This document shows positions 42,263 through 50,610 of a stretch of DNA of 64,000 nt, piece after piece. The stretch is taken from the NCBI RefSeq assembly GCF_042686125.1, contig NZ_JBHUOV010000001.1, positions 1 through 64,000 on the forward strand. The letters run 5' to 3'. The translations under genes were made by a program, and so were the position numbers. The DNA is from Oceanihabitans iliipiscarium. GTDB lineage: Bacteria > Bacteroidota > Bacteroidia > Flavobacteriales > Flavobacteriaceae. The notes under the pieces were generated by a model. It was given only the letters and a program-made list of their open reading frames with translations. It did no database searches and was not told where the DNA came from. How positions within the stretch are numbered: the stretch's first letter is position 1; every line of letters starts with the position of its first letter.

Positions 42263-43084
42263 ATGCAGCAAATTATTAACTTTATACTACGTAACAAATC
42301 GTTTTTGTTATACTTGTTGCTATTTTCTTTTTCAGTTTTATTTACCATTCAAAACCATTCATATCACAAAAGCAAGTTTGTTAATTCTGCTAACTTTTTA
42401 TCTGGAGGTATTTATAATTCCGTGAATAATGTGAGCCAATACTTCGACTTAAAAACGCACAATTTACTTTTACAAGAAGAAAACAACAGACTTAAATCTA
42501 TTCTATTTAATACTAATAAAAATACAGATTCAACTTATACTGATAGTCTTAACTATTCTTCTAATTATAAACTTTCTCCTGCTTTAGTCATAAGAAATAA
42601 TTATACATTTAGCAATAACATACTCCTTATAAACAAAGGAAAACGCGATAGTATTCAACAAGATTTTGGCGTTATAACTTCAAAAGGCATTCTTGGTATC
42701 ATTGATCATACTAGTCATAAATACGCTACAGTTTTATCTATTTTAAATACCAAAAGCCAAATTAGTGCTCAACTCAAAAAGACAAGTCATTTTGGTACAT
42801 TAAATTGGAATGGTAATTCATCAGAATTTGTGCAACTCATAGATATTCCATCTAAAGCGCGATTAATAAAAGGAGACACAATTGTGACTTCCGGACGCTC
42901 TGCTATTTTTCCTAAGGGCATTCCAATTGGTACTATTGAAAACTATAAATTAGATGCCGCCGAAGATTTCTACGAAATAAATGTGGCTTTATTTAATGAC
43001 ATGACCAACATAGAGCATGTATATATAATACATAACCTAGATCGTCAAGAAATTAACAACCTTATAAATCCATCTGATGAATAG
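42263..43084 (+). CDS. mreC: MreC, elongasome periplasmic scaffold
   Basis: 273 residues. A single membrane helix (about 11-28), a coiled coil (LLLQEENNRLKSILF, about 65-80) and the two beta-barrels (residues 100-255) with GVITSKGILGIIDHTS and IVTSGRSAIFPKGIPIGTI are all in place. It binds PBP2 and MreD. It starts 10 nt after mreB and overlaps mreD by 8 nt. Confidence 0.95.
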   Translation: MQQIINFILRNKSFLLYLLLFSFSVLFTIQNHSYHKSKFVNSANFLSGGIYNSVNNVSQYFDLKTHNLLLQEENNRLKSILFNTNKNTDSTYTDSLNYSSNYKLSPALVIRNNYTFSNNILLINKGKRDSIQQDFGVITSKGILGIIDHTSHKYATVLSILNTKSQISAQLKKTSHFGTLNWNGNSSEFVQLIDIPSKARLIKGDTIVTSGRSAIFPKGIPIGTIENYKLDAAEDFYEINVALFNDMTNIEHVYIIHNLDRQEINNLINPSDE

Positions 43085-43583
43085 TGTTATTTCTAGAAAC
43101 GCATTGCGATTTATAATATTAGTGCTTCTACAAATATTAGTATTATCCTATGTCAACTTTTTAGGGTACATCAACCCATTACTTTATATTCTTTTTATCA
43201 TTTTATTTCCAGTAAAGAATAATCGAGTAGCATTTCTATTATTAAGTTTTTTATTAGGAATTACTATTGATATGTTTTTAGACTCTGGAGGCATGCATGC
43301 CGCAGCTTGTGTAACCATTGCATTTATTAGGCCAGCCGTTTTAAAATTTTGCTTTGGTGCAGTTTATGAACACCAAACTATAAAGTTTAATCAAGTAGAA
43401 TTTGGCTCAAAACTAACCTACATAACCATTCTTACAGTTATTCACCACCTCATATTATTTCTTTTTGAAGTTTTTAACTTTTCTAAAATAATTTTAGTGC
43501 TTCAAAAGACGTTATTCTCAAGTATATTTACTATTATACTATGTGTATTAGTCACCATTATATTCAGTAGAAAAACTAAATGA
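43077..43583 (+). CDS. mreD: MreD, elongasome membrane protein
   Basis: 168 residues with about five to six helices and few soluble residues. The family pattern YINPLLYILFIILFP and LLLSFLLGITIDMFLDSGGMHAAACV (with DxF-DS-G-H-A) identifies MreD. It overlaps mreC by 8 nt and mrdA by 4 nt, consistent with tight co-translation. Confidence 0.93.
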   Translation: MNSVISRNALRFIILVLLQILVLSYVNFLGYINPLLYILFIILFPVKNNRVAFLLLSFLLGITIDMFLDSGGMHAAACVTIAFIRPAVLKFCFGAVYEHQTIKFNQVEFGSKLTYITILTVIHHLILFLFEVFNFSKIILVLQKTLFSSIFTIILCVLVTIIFSRKTK

Positions 43584-45505
43584 GACAACTATTACTTTTT
43601 ATTTCGATTATTTTTGTAGGTCTTCTTTTTATTGCAAGATTGTTTTATTTACAAGTGTATCAAGACCATACTGATAATTTATATGAAGATAATGCTATTC
43701 GTAAAGTATATGATTATCCCAAACGTGGTTTTGTTTATGATAGAAACGGAAATCTTTTAGTATCCAACCAACCTTCTTATGATGTCATGGTTATTCCTAG
43801 AGAAGTCAAACCATTAGACACCTTAGAGTTTTGCTCACTTCTAAAAATTGATAAAGAACAGTTTATAAAAACGTTTCAAAAGGCATATAGGTATTCTCCT
43901 AGATTACCTTATGTTTTCTTACCTCAACTATCTAAAGAAGACTATGCCGTTTTACAAGAAAAAATGCGAAAGTTTGAAGGCTTTTACATCCAAAAGCGTT
44001 CTTTACGACATTATGAAACCTCTATTGGAGCGAATGTTCTTGGTGATATTGGTGAAGTCAATCAAAGAATAATGAATAAAAATCCCTATTACAAAATGGG
44101 AGATTTAATTGGTATGCAAGGTATTGAAGCGTCTTACGAAGAAATTCTAAGAGGTGTTAAAGGCATTAAATTTATTCAAAAAGATCGGTTTAACCGAAAT
44201 ATTGGACCCTACAAAAATGGTAAATTTGACACCTTACCAGAATCTGGAAAAGATATTAAAATAACTATTGATGCCACTTTACAAGCCTATGGTGAAATTT
44301 TAATGCAAAACAAGCGTGGTGGAATTATTGCTATAGAACCTAGTACAGGTGAAATTTTATCAATGGTTGCTGCTCCAACATATAATCCTAATCTTTTAGT
44401 TGGACGAGACAGATCAAAGAACTTCACTAAACTTTATAACGATTCTATCGCAAAACCTTTATTTAATCGTAGCCTACAAGGTGTCTACGAACCAGGTTCT
44501 CCTTTTAAATTAATGAATGCGCTAGTGGCTTTACAAGAAGGTGTTATTTCAACAGACGAAAAAATAACGTGTTATGCTGGCTATAAATATGGCAACCGAT
44601 TTATGAAATGTCATTGTAGGGTTGGAACTAGAAACGATATGGTTCATGGCATTCAAGAATCTTGTAATGCCTACTTTGCAACTGTGTATAGACGGATTTT
44701 AGATAAACCTGAAAATGCATCAGTTGGTATAGATAACTGGAGCAAACACGTTAAGAGCTTTGGCTTAGGGAATTTCTTAAACAACGACTTATATGTAGGT
44801 CAGAAAGGGAGAATTCCTGATAGAGATTATTACAAAGGTATTTATCCTAAAACCTTTTATTCAACTTATACAATATCTAATGCTATTGGTCAAGGTGAAG
44901 TTGCAACAACTCCTATTCAGTTAGCAAATATGATTTCTGCAATTGCTAACAGAGGTTACTATTTTACGCCACATATAATCAAAGAAATTAAAGACGAAAA
45001 GGTGCCCAATAACTTTACCACTCCAAAATATACAACCATAGAAAAGCAACATTTTGAACCTGTTATTGAAGGTATGCTAAATGTATATAAATACGGAACT
45101 GCAAGTCATTTACAGATTCCTGATATAGAGATTTGTGGTAAAACTGGTACAGTTGAAAATTTTGTAAAAATCGACAGTGTAAAAACACAACTCACAGACC
45201 ATTCCATTTTTGTAGCATTTGCACCAAAAAACAATCCTAAAATTGCCATTGCTGTTTTTGTAGAAAATGGATATTGGGGCGGACGCTTTGCTGGACGAAT
45301 TGCTAGCTTAATGATTGAAAAATATATTAAAGGATATATTACCAGAAAAGACATGGAAAACTGGCTACTTACCCATAGTCTTGAAAATGAATATGCAAAA
45401 CCTTATTCTGGAGAACCATTTAATATTAATGCAAAAACCACCTTACAGGTTATTCCTCCTGAAGAATCTAACATCCTAAAAAAAGAAATCGCAAAACTAG
45501 AATAA
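43580..45505 (+). CDS. mrdA: Penicillin-binding protein 2
   Basis: 641 residues. A signal-anchor (about 5-25) precedes the pedestal domain (about 45-210) and the transpeptidase domain, with catalytic Ser in the SxxK motif GSPFK (about 305-309), SCN (about 361-363) and KTGT (about 520-523). It cross-links new peptidoglycan in the elongasome with RodA. It is directly followed by rodA, 6 nt away. Confidence 0.96.
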   Translation: MRQLLLFISIIFVGLLFIARLFYLQVYQDHTDNLYEDNAIRKVYDYPKRGFVYDRNGNLLVSNQPSYDVMVIPREVKPLDTLEFCSLLKIDKEQFIKTFQKAYRYSPRLPYVFLPQLSKEDYAVLQEKMRKFEGFYIQKRSLRHYETSIGANVLGDIGEVNQRIMNKNPYYKMGDLIGMQGIEASYEEILRGVKGIKFIQKDRFNRNIGPYKNGKFDTLPESGKDIKITIDATLQAYGEILMQNKRGGIIAIEPSTGEILSMVAAPTYNPNLLVGRDRSKNFTKLYNDSIAKPLFNRSLQGVYEPGSPFKLMNALVALQEGVISTDEKITCYAGYKYGNRFMKCHCRVGTRNDMVHGIQESCNAYFATVYRRILDKPENASVGIDNWSKHVKSFGLGNFLNNDLYVGQKGRIPDRDYYKGIYPKTFYSTYTISNAIGQGEVATTPIQLANMISAIANRGYYFTPHIIKEIKDEKVPNNFTTPKYTTIEKQHFEPVIEGMLNVYKYGTASHLQIPDIEICGKTGTVENFVKIDSVKTQLTDHSIFVAFAPKNNPKIAIAVFVENGYWGGRFAGRIASLMIEKYIKGYITRKDMENWLLTHSLENEYAKPYSGEPFNINAKTTLQVIPPEESNILKKEIAKLE

Positions 45506-45511
45506 TTATAA

Positions 45512-46789
45512 ATGCTTAGACAAACAGATCGATATTTTAAATTTGATTGGGTAACTATAATTCTCTTTTTATTGTTAGTTACATTTGGGTGGCTTAACAT
45601 TGTATCGGCTTCTCACACTGGAGAAACTATTAGTTATTTTGATTTATCTCAGCCTTACGGAAAACAGTTACTCTTTATTGCCTTAACCTTATTACTCATT
45701 GTCTTTATCTTATCTATTGACGCAAAGTTTTACGAAAGGTTTTCCAGTATTATATATATCGTATCCATGCTGTCATTAATTGGCTTATTTCTCTTTGGAA
45801 AAAATGTAAATGGAGCAACTTCATGGTATGGTATTGGAGGCATGACTATTCAACCCAGTGAATTTGCTAAAGCAGCTACTGCATTAGCTGTGGCAAAATA
45901 TTTAAGCGATTTAAACACAGACATAAAAAAACTTAAAGATCAAATTAGAGTCTTTATTATTATTTTTATTCCTGCCTTTTTAATTTTATTACAAAACGAT
46001 GCTGGAAGCACCATTGTTTATGCAGCTTTCTTTTTTGTTTTATATCGAGAAGGACTACCTAAAATATATTTAATACTTGGATTAATTCTTGTGTTAATTT
46101 CTGTTTGTGCATTAAAATTCGGACCGATTATTACTTCTGCATTAACTTTTATTGCTATAGTAATCAACTATATTTTAAAGAAAAAGAAACCAATAATTCT
46201 CAAACCAATAATCACTGCTTTAGTTTGTATAATAGTTGCTTTTGGTGTAAAATTCTTCTATCAAAATGTGCTTCAACCTCATCAACAAGATCGTATTAGT
46301 TTATGGTTAAGATTAGAAAAGGATCCTGAAAAAATAGCTCAGATGCGTCGTGATATTTTATATAACCTTTATGAATCAGAAAAGGCCATTAGCTCTGGCG
46401 GTTTTTTAGGTAAAGGATTTTTAGAAGGCACCAGAACTACTGGTAAATTTGTACCAGAGCAACACACCGATTATATTTTTAGTACTGTAGGTGAAGAATG
46501 GGGCTTTTTAGGAAGTATTTTTGTGGTTATCGTTTTTGTGCTTTTACTCATTCGCATCCTACGATTAGCTGAATTACAAAAGTCACAATTTAGTCGTGTG
46601 TATGGTTATTCTGTTGCTTCAATTTTATTTATTCACTTTATGATAAACATTGGGATGGTTATGGGCTTAATACCTACAGTTGGTATACCTCTACCCTTTT
46701 TTAGTTATGGTGGATCAGGACTGTGGGGCTTTACCATTTTACTTTTCATTTTCATTAAACTTGATTCTAACCGAATTAACGAATGGTAA
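45512..46789 (+). CDS. rodA: RodA, SEDS glycosyltransferase
   Basis: 425 residues with about ten membrane helices. Signatures of the SEDS family include NGATSWYGIGGMTIQPSEFAK (about 105-125) and the C-terminal MGLIPTVGIPLPFFSYGGSGL. RodA polymerises glycan strands during elongation together with PBP2. It is last in the operon; a weak hairpin AATCTA/TAGATT follows but no clear terminator. Confidence 0.96.
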   Translation: MLRQTDRYFKFDWVTIILFLLLVTFGWLNIVSASHTGETISYFDLSQPYGKQLLFIALTLLLIVFILSIDAKFYERFSSIIYIVSMLSLIGLFLFGKNVNGATSWYGIGGMTIQPSEFAKAATALAVAKYLSDLNTDIKKLKDQIRVFIIIFIPAFLILLQNDAGSTIVYAAFFFVLYREGLPKIYLILGLILVLISVCALKFGPIITSALTFIAIVINYILKKKKPIILKPIITALVCIIVAFGVKFFYQNVLQPHQQDRISLWLRLEKDPEKIAQMRRDILYNLYESEKAISSGGFLGKGFLEGTRTTGKFVPEQHTDYIFSTVGEEWGFLGSIFVVIVFVLLLIRILRLAELQKSQFSRVYGYSVASILFIHFMINIGMVMGLIPTVGIPLPFFSYGGSGLWGFTILLFIFIKLDSNRINEW

Positions 46790-46956
46790 ATATCTAACTA
46801 TCAGCAATCTAAAATATTGTAGATTATAGGATATTATCTACCTTTCATCTAAAACACAAAGTAATTAACTCTTAAAATTAAAAGCTATTTAATATCTTTT
46901 ACCTTTAAAAGTATTCTTTCTATTTAGAATATTTAATTAACTAAAAAACTTAAACG

Positions 46957-47646
46957 ATGAAAAAATTATTAGCAGAATTTATTGGTACTTTCTGGTTAGT
47001 CCTTGGTGGATGTGGTAGCGCAGTTCTTGCTGCTGGAATACCAGAATTAGGTATTGGCTTTGCAGGTGTTGCTCTAGCCTTTGGTTTAACTGTTTTAACT
47101 GGAGCATATGCTTTAGGTCATATTTCTGGAGGCCACTTCAATCCTGCGGTCTCTATTGGACTTGTTGTAGGTGGACGCTTTAATGCAAAAGAATTGCCTG
47201 GGTATATTATTTCTCAAGTTCTAGGTGGTATTGCTGGCGCTGGAGTTTTATACTTAATAGCAAGTGGTCAAGACGGCTTTAGTTTAGCTGGCGGATTTGC
47301 ATCTAATGGTTATGGAGAGCATTCGCCAATGGGTTATAATATGACTGCTGCTTTGGTTACAGAAATTGTAATGACATTTATGTTTTTAATTGTTATCCTT
47401 GGAGCTACTCATAAAAATGCTTCTCCTGGTTTTGGTGGTTTAGCCATTGGTTTAGCTTTAACATTAATTCATTTAATAAGTATTCCAGTTACCAATACAT
47501 CTGTTAATCCTGCTCGAAGTACGAGCCAGGCTGTATTTGCTGGTGGATGGGCTATAGATCAACTTTGGTTATTTTGGGTAGCTCCAATAGTTGGTGCAAT
47601 TCTAGCTGGAATTGTTTATAAATTTATGGCTCCAAATAAAGATTAA
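46957..47646 (+). CDS. aqpZ: Aquaporin Z-like channel
   Basis: 229 residues, six helices and two half-helices. Both NPA boxes are present: HFNPAVSIG (about residue 64) and SVNPARSTSQA (about 185). Arg after the second NPA and His near GGHFNPA, with ITVTNTSVNPARS context, match water-selective AqpZ and not glycerol facilitators. It follows rodA after 167 nt and is probably transcribed on its own. TTACCTTTAAAAG at 46906-46918 is a possible -7 variant. Confidence 0.93.
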   Translation: MKKLLAEFIGTFWLVLGGCGSAVLAAGIPELGIGFAGVALAFGLTVLTGAYALGHISGGHFNPAVSIGLVVGGRFNAKELPGYIISQVLGGIAGAGVLYLIASGQDGFSLAGGFASNGYGEHSPMGYNMTAALVTEIVMTFMFLIVILGATHKNASPGFGGLAIGLALTLIHLISIPVTNTSVNPARSTSQAVFAGGWAIDQLWLFWVAPIVGAILAGIVYKFMAPNKD

Positions 47647-47663
47647 TTTTAAATTTTTATCAT

Positions 47664-47696
47664 AAAAAAAGCGCATTTAAAATGCGCTTTTTTTAT
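47664..47696. terminator. Bidirectional terminator between aqpZ and gldC
   Basis: AAAGCGCATTT and AAATGCGCTTT form an 11-bp stem with A and T runs on both sides, lying 17 nt after aqpZ and 18 nt before the gldC stop. Confidence 0.9.
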
Positions 47697-47713
47697 TTTA
47701 ATTAACCTTAGAT

Positions 47714-48049
47714 TTATTCCTTTTTTAAATCTAGCTTTTCTGCAAAATAATCGCAGAAATCTTTCATTGTCGCTGTCATCTTTTCATCTTGAGTTGCTCT
47801 ATTAAATGTATTTGACATGGCCACTAGGGTTTGATGAAAAAATATTTTCATTTCATCTACAGGCATGTCTTTTGTCCATAAATCAATACGCAACATTTCT
47901 TGAGCTTTACTATCCCAAACAGAGAGCATCATTGCTTTTGCATCTTCTTTAGAAATCCCTCCATCTTCAGCAGACCAGGTCAGTTTTTCTGGAACTCTAT
48001 TTTCATCTAATTCAACATTAAGCTCTATTTTTGATGTAATTTTAGTCAT
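47714..48049 (-). CDS. gldC: GldC, gliding motility protein
   Basis: 111 residues from ATG at 48049 (MTKITSKIELNVELDENRVPEKLTW). The whole sequence fits GldC: WSAEDGGI, KAMMLSVWDSKAQEMLRIDLWTKDMPVDEMK and the C-terminal MTATMKDFCDYFAEKLDL. No signal peptide or membrane segment is present. GldC is needed for full gliding and secretion in Flavobacterium; its biochemical role is unclear. The frame extends to 48094 but this start gives an 8-nt overlap with gldB and matches the family length. Confidence 0.92.
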   Translation of the reverse strand: MTKITSKIELNVELDENRVPEKLTWSAEDGGISKEDAKAMMLSVWDSKAQEMLRIDLWTKDMPVDEMKIFFHQTLVAMSNTFNRATQDEKMTATMKDFCDYFAEKLDLKKE

Positions 48050-49010
48050 TATAAATGGGTTTAAATTTTGATTCGTTAAATATATTTTCCGCATTAGTAG
48101 TTAACATCTCCTTTAAACTCGCATCGTTATTTTTCATATAGGCTCTTACGATTTGCCAGCCAATATACTGACCTATTCGCCCAGGTGATTCCTGATCAAT
48201 TTCTTCTAAATAGAATTTTGAAAAAGGTGCTGGATTTATAAACCTATTTGGGAGCTTTGAATCTGTACTAAACAACAGTTCCTTCTCGACAAGATAACTC
48301 CAAATCTGAGCTTCATTTGCTATAGACCAATCTATTTGATCTTGGGTATAACCTATTTTCGCGGCATCAGTTTTAAAAGGAATCATCACATCTTTAAAAT
48401 ACAATTGTTTTCCAAAGAAAATCATTTCATCTAATAAGGTCTTATTTTGTTTAGGAAAAATATAACCTTTAGCATATTCAGAAGCCATATCAACTACAAT
48501 TTGTTGACTTGTAAAATTAGCTCTTAAATATTTTTGAATACCATCATAAAAATAGTGATCGCTACCCAAGTAAGTATCGATAGATATTAATGTAATTGTG
48601 TCTGTTACAATAATTTTGTTTCGATAATCTACAAACGAAGTTGCGGCAACTAAACGCGGTGTTTTAAACTCAGGAAAATAATATTTTAAATGCTGAAATA
48701 AACTTTCAACTTCGCCTTCAACAACATTAAGATTTGGATAAGCAAGCTCTACTTCTTTATTTAATTCTAACTGTAAAGTATCTTTCATTTTTTCTATCCA
48801 AAAAGCATCCTCATACTTTTTTGAAAACATAAAGGGAAAAGCAGCTTTTAACTTAGGGAGTTCTGTTGGTTTAGCATGAGCAAATGCTAAATCAAATCGC
48901 TCAATAGCTACAGACATTTCTATCTCAGAAATTTCTTTTTCAATTTGAGATTCGCGCTTACATGATACACATAAAATAGCAATGAAAAGGAATAAAATAA
49001 TATTCTTCAT
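48042..49010 (-). CDS. gldB: GldB, gliding motility lipoprotein
   Basis: 322 residues. A lipoprotein signal ends LCVSCKRES (Cys17). The mature part has IERFDLAFAHA, FVDYRNKIIVTD, YDGIQKYLRANF and RIGQYIGWQIVRAYM, all typical of GldB. GldB is required for gliding and T9SS function and contains a predicted peptidase-like/DUF2268-type fold in which the exact role is unknown. It is the first gene of gldB-gldC. A -7-like TACCTTTG is found on the minus strand at 49062-49055. Confidence 0.93.
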   Translation of the reverse strand: MKNIILFLFIAILCVSCKRESQIEKEISEIEMSVAIERFDLAFAHAKPTELPKLKAAFPFMFSKKYEDAFWIEKMKDTLQLELNKEVELAYPNLNVVEGEVESLFQHLKYYFPEFKTPRLVAATSFVDYRNKIIVTDTITLISIDTYLGSDHYFYDGIQKYLRANFTSQQIVVDMASEYAKGYIFPKQNKTLLDEMIFFGKQLYFKDVMIPFKTDAAKIGYTQDQIDWSIANEAQIWSYLVEKELLFSTDSKLPNRFINPAPFSKFYLEEIDQESPGRIGQYIGWQIVRAYMKNNDASLKEMLTTNAENIFNESKFKPIYND

Positions 49011-49089
49011 AAACTTATTTTTATTAATTGAGCTATTGGTTTATTTTTGTTTGACAAAGGTAATATACTTTGCCATAAAATCTTTAAAA

Positions 49090-49878
49090 ATGCAAACAGA
49101 AAAAGTTATTGATCATATTGTAAATTGGTTAAAAGATTATGCCTCTAACGCTAATATTAAAGGATTTGTTATAGGTATTTCTGGCGGAATAGATTCTGCT
49201 GTTACTTCAACATTATGTGCAAAAACAGGCTTAGAGCTTCTATGTTTAGAAATGCCAATTCATCAAGCCGAATCTCAGGTAAGTAGAGCTGTAAGCCATA
49301 TTCATTGGCTTCAAAATAACTTTGACACAGTAAGCTCCACTCAAGTTCATCTTACCAAAGTCTTTGATAGTTTGGTTGACGCACTTCCAAAGGTCGATAA
49401 TGAAGAAGATCGTTTTATGTCTTTAGCAAATACAAGAGCGCGTTTACGCATGACAACTTTATACTATTTTGCAGCTTTAAATGGTTATTTAGTGGCTGGG
49501 ACTGGAAATAAGGTTGAAGATTTTGGTGTTGGATTTTACACCAAATATGGTGATGGAGGCGTAGATTTAAGTCCGATTGCTGATTTATTAAAATCTGAAG
49601 TTTATGAAATCGCCAAATATTTAGGTGTCAATCAAGAAATCATTGACGCTGCACCTACAGATGGGCTTTGGGGAGATGATAGAACAGACGAAGATCAAAT
49701 TGGTGCATCATATCCAGAGCTTGAATGGGCTATGCAAATGCAAGAAGAAGGTAAAACAAATGATGACTTTTCTGGACGAGAACTCGAGGTATTTAAAATC
49801 TATACACGCTTCAATTCGTCAAACAAGCATAAAATGATTCCAATTCCTATTTGCGAGATTCCAACGCGTTTAAAATAA
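49090..49878 (+). CDS. nadE: NadE, NAD synthetase (ammonia-dependent)
   Basis: 262 residues from ATG at 49090. ATP pyrophosphatase P-loop GISGGIDSAVT (about residues 28-38), ANTRARLRMTTLYYFA, GTGNKVEDFGVGFYTKYGDGGVDLSPIADLLKSEV and PTDGLW match NadE. The nitrilase/glutaminase domain is absent, so ammonia is the expected nitrogen donor. It converts deamido-NAD to NAD. The frame extends upstream to 48982, but that region overlaps the gldB promoter area. Confidence 0.96.
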   Translation: MQTEKVIDHIVNWLKDYASNANIKGFVIGISGGIDSAVTSTLCAKTGLELLCLEMPIHQAESQVSRAVSHIHWLQNNFDTVSSTQVHLTKVFDSLVDALPKVDNEEDRFMSLANTRARLRMTTLYYFAALNGYLVAGTGNKVEDFGVGFYTKYGDGGVDLSPIADLLKSEVYEIAKYLGVNQEIIDAAPTDGLWGDDRTDEDQIGASYPELEWAMQMQEEGKTNDDFSGRELEVFKIYTRFNSSNKHKMIPIPICEIPTRLK

Positions 49879-49983
49879 ATTATTTCTATTATTAACGATA
49901 ATTCACTATATTTACTAATTGACTAATAGCGCAATAATTATTGTTTGCCTCAGCAATTATAACAATTTTTAAAAAGTAAAGTT

Positions 49984-50610
49984 ATGATTAAACTGCTGGT
50001 AGTAGATCATCATCCTATAATTAGGAAAGGTCTAGAGCTACTTTTTATTACGTCGCCTAATGTTCAAATTGTTGGAACTTTAGATCATGGTGAGGCTATT
50101 TTCGATTTTCTTAGAAAAAATACTGTTGATATTATTATTTGCGAAATTGATTTGCCAAAACTAAATGGTATTACTGCGTTAAGAAGGCTCAATAAAGAAT
50201 TTCCACAAATTAAAGTTATTATGTTTAGTGCTCAACCTGAAGAGGTTTATGCCATTAATACAATTAAAGCAGGAGCTTCAGGATATTTATGCAAAACTGC
50301 AAATATTGTGACACTAAAAGAAGCCATTTTAAAAGTACATAGTGGTGGTGTATATTTAAGTAATGATTTAGCTCAACGTTTAGCTTTAGGTAAACGTGTA
50401 ACTAGAGGTGGTTCATTTTATAAAAAACTATCAACTAGAGAAATTGAAGTTTTAAAACTTATTTCTTTGGGCAGAAAGAATAAAGAGATTGCTAAAGAGT
50501 TAGATATTAACGAAAAAACTGTGAGTACTTATAAAGCGCGATTAATGAAAAAATTAAATGTAAACAATATTGTTGATTTAATTAATAGAGCTAAACTTCT
50601 TGAACTATAA
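49984..50610 (+). CDS. NarL/FixJ-type response regulator with altered receiver site
   Basis: 208 residues: receiver domain (about 1-120) and LuxR-type HTH (about 145-205; KLSTREIEVLKLISLGRKNKEIAKEL and EKTVSTYKARLMKKLNV). The phosphoacceptor, normally Asp in D-I-x-M/L-P, is Glu54 (CEIDLP), and the second acidic residue of the Mg pocket is His9 (VVDHHP). Ser82 and Lys104 (GYLCKTA) are kept. Glu at this place often mimics phosphorylation, so the protein may be permanently active or phosphorylation-independent. No histidine kinase gene lies nearby. It sits between nadE and dnaG. Confidence 0.9.
   Translation: MIKLLVVDHHPIIRKGLELLFITSPNVQIVGTLDHGEAIFDFLRKNTVDIIICEIDLPKLNGITALRRLNKEFPQIKVIMFSAQPEEVYAINTIKAGASGYLCKTANIVTLKEAILKVHSGGVYLSNDLAQRLALGKRVTRGGSFYKKLSTREIEVLKLISLGRKNKEIAKELDINEKTVSTYKARLMKKLNVNNIVDLINRAKLLEL

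Noticed and set aside
46790..46956. Hairpin AATCTA/TAGATT after rodA as a terminator
   Set aside because: The stem is short and AT-rich and no T run follows, so the call is too weak to list.
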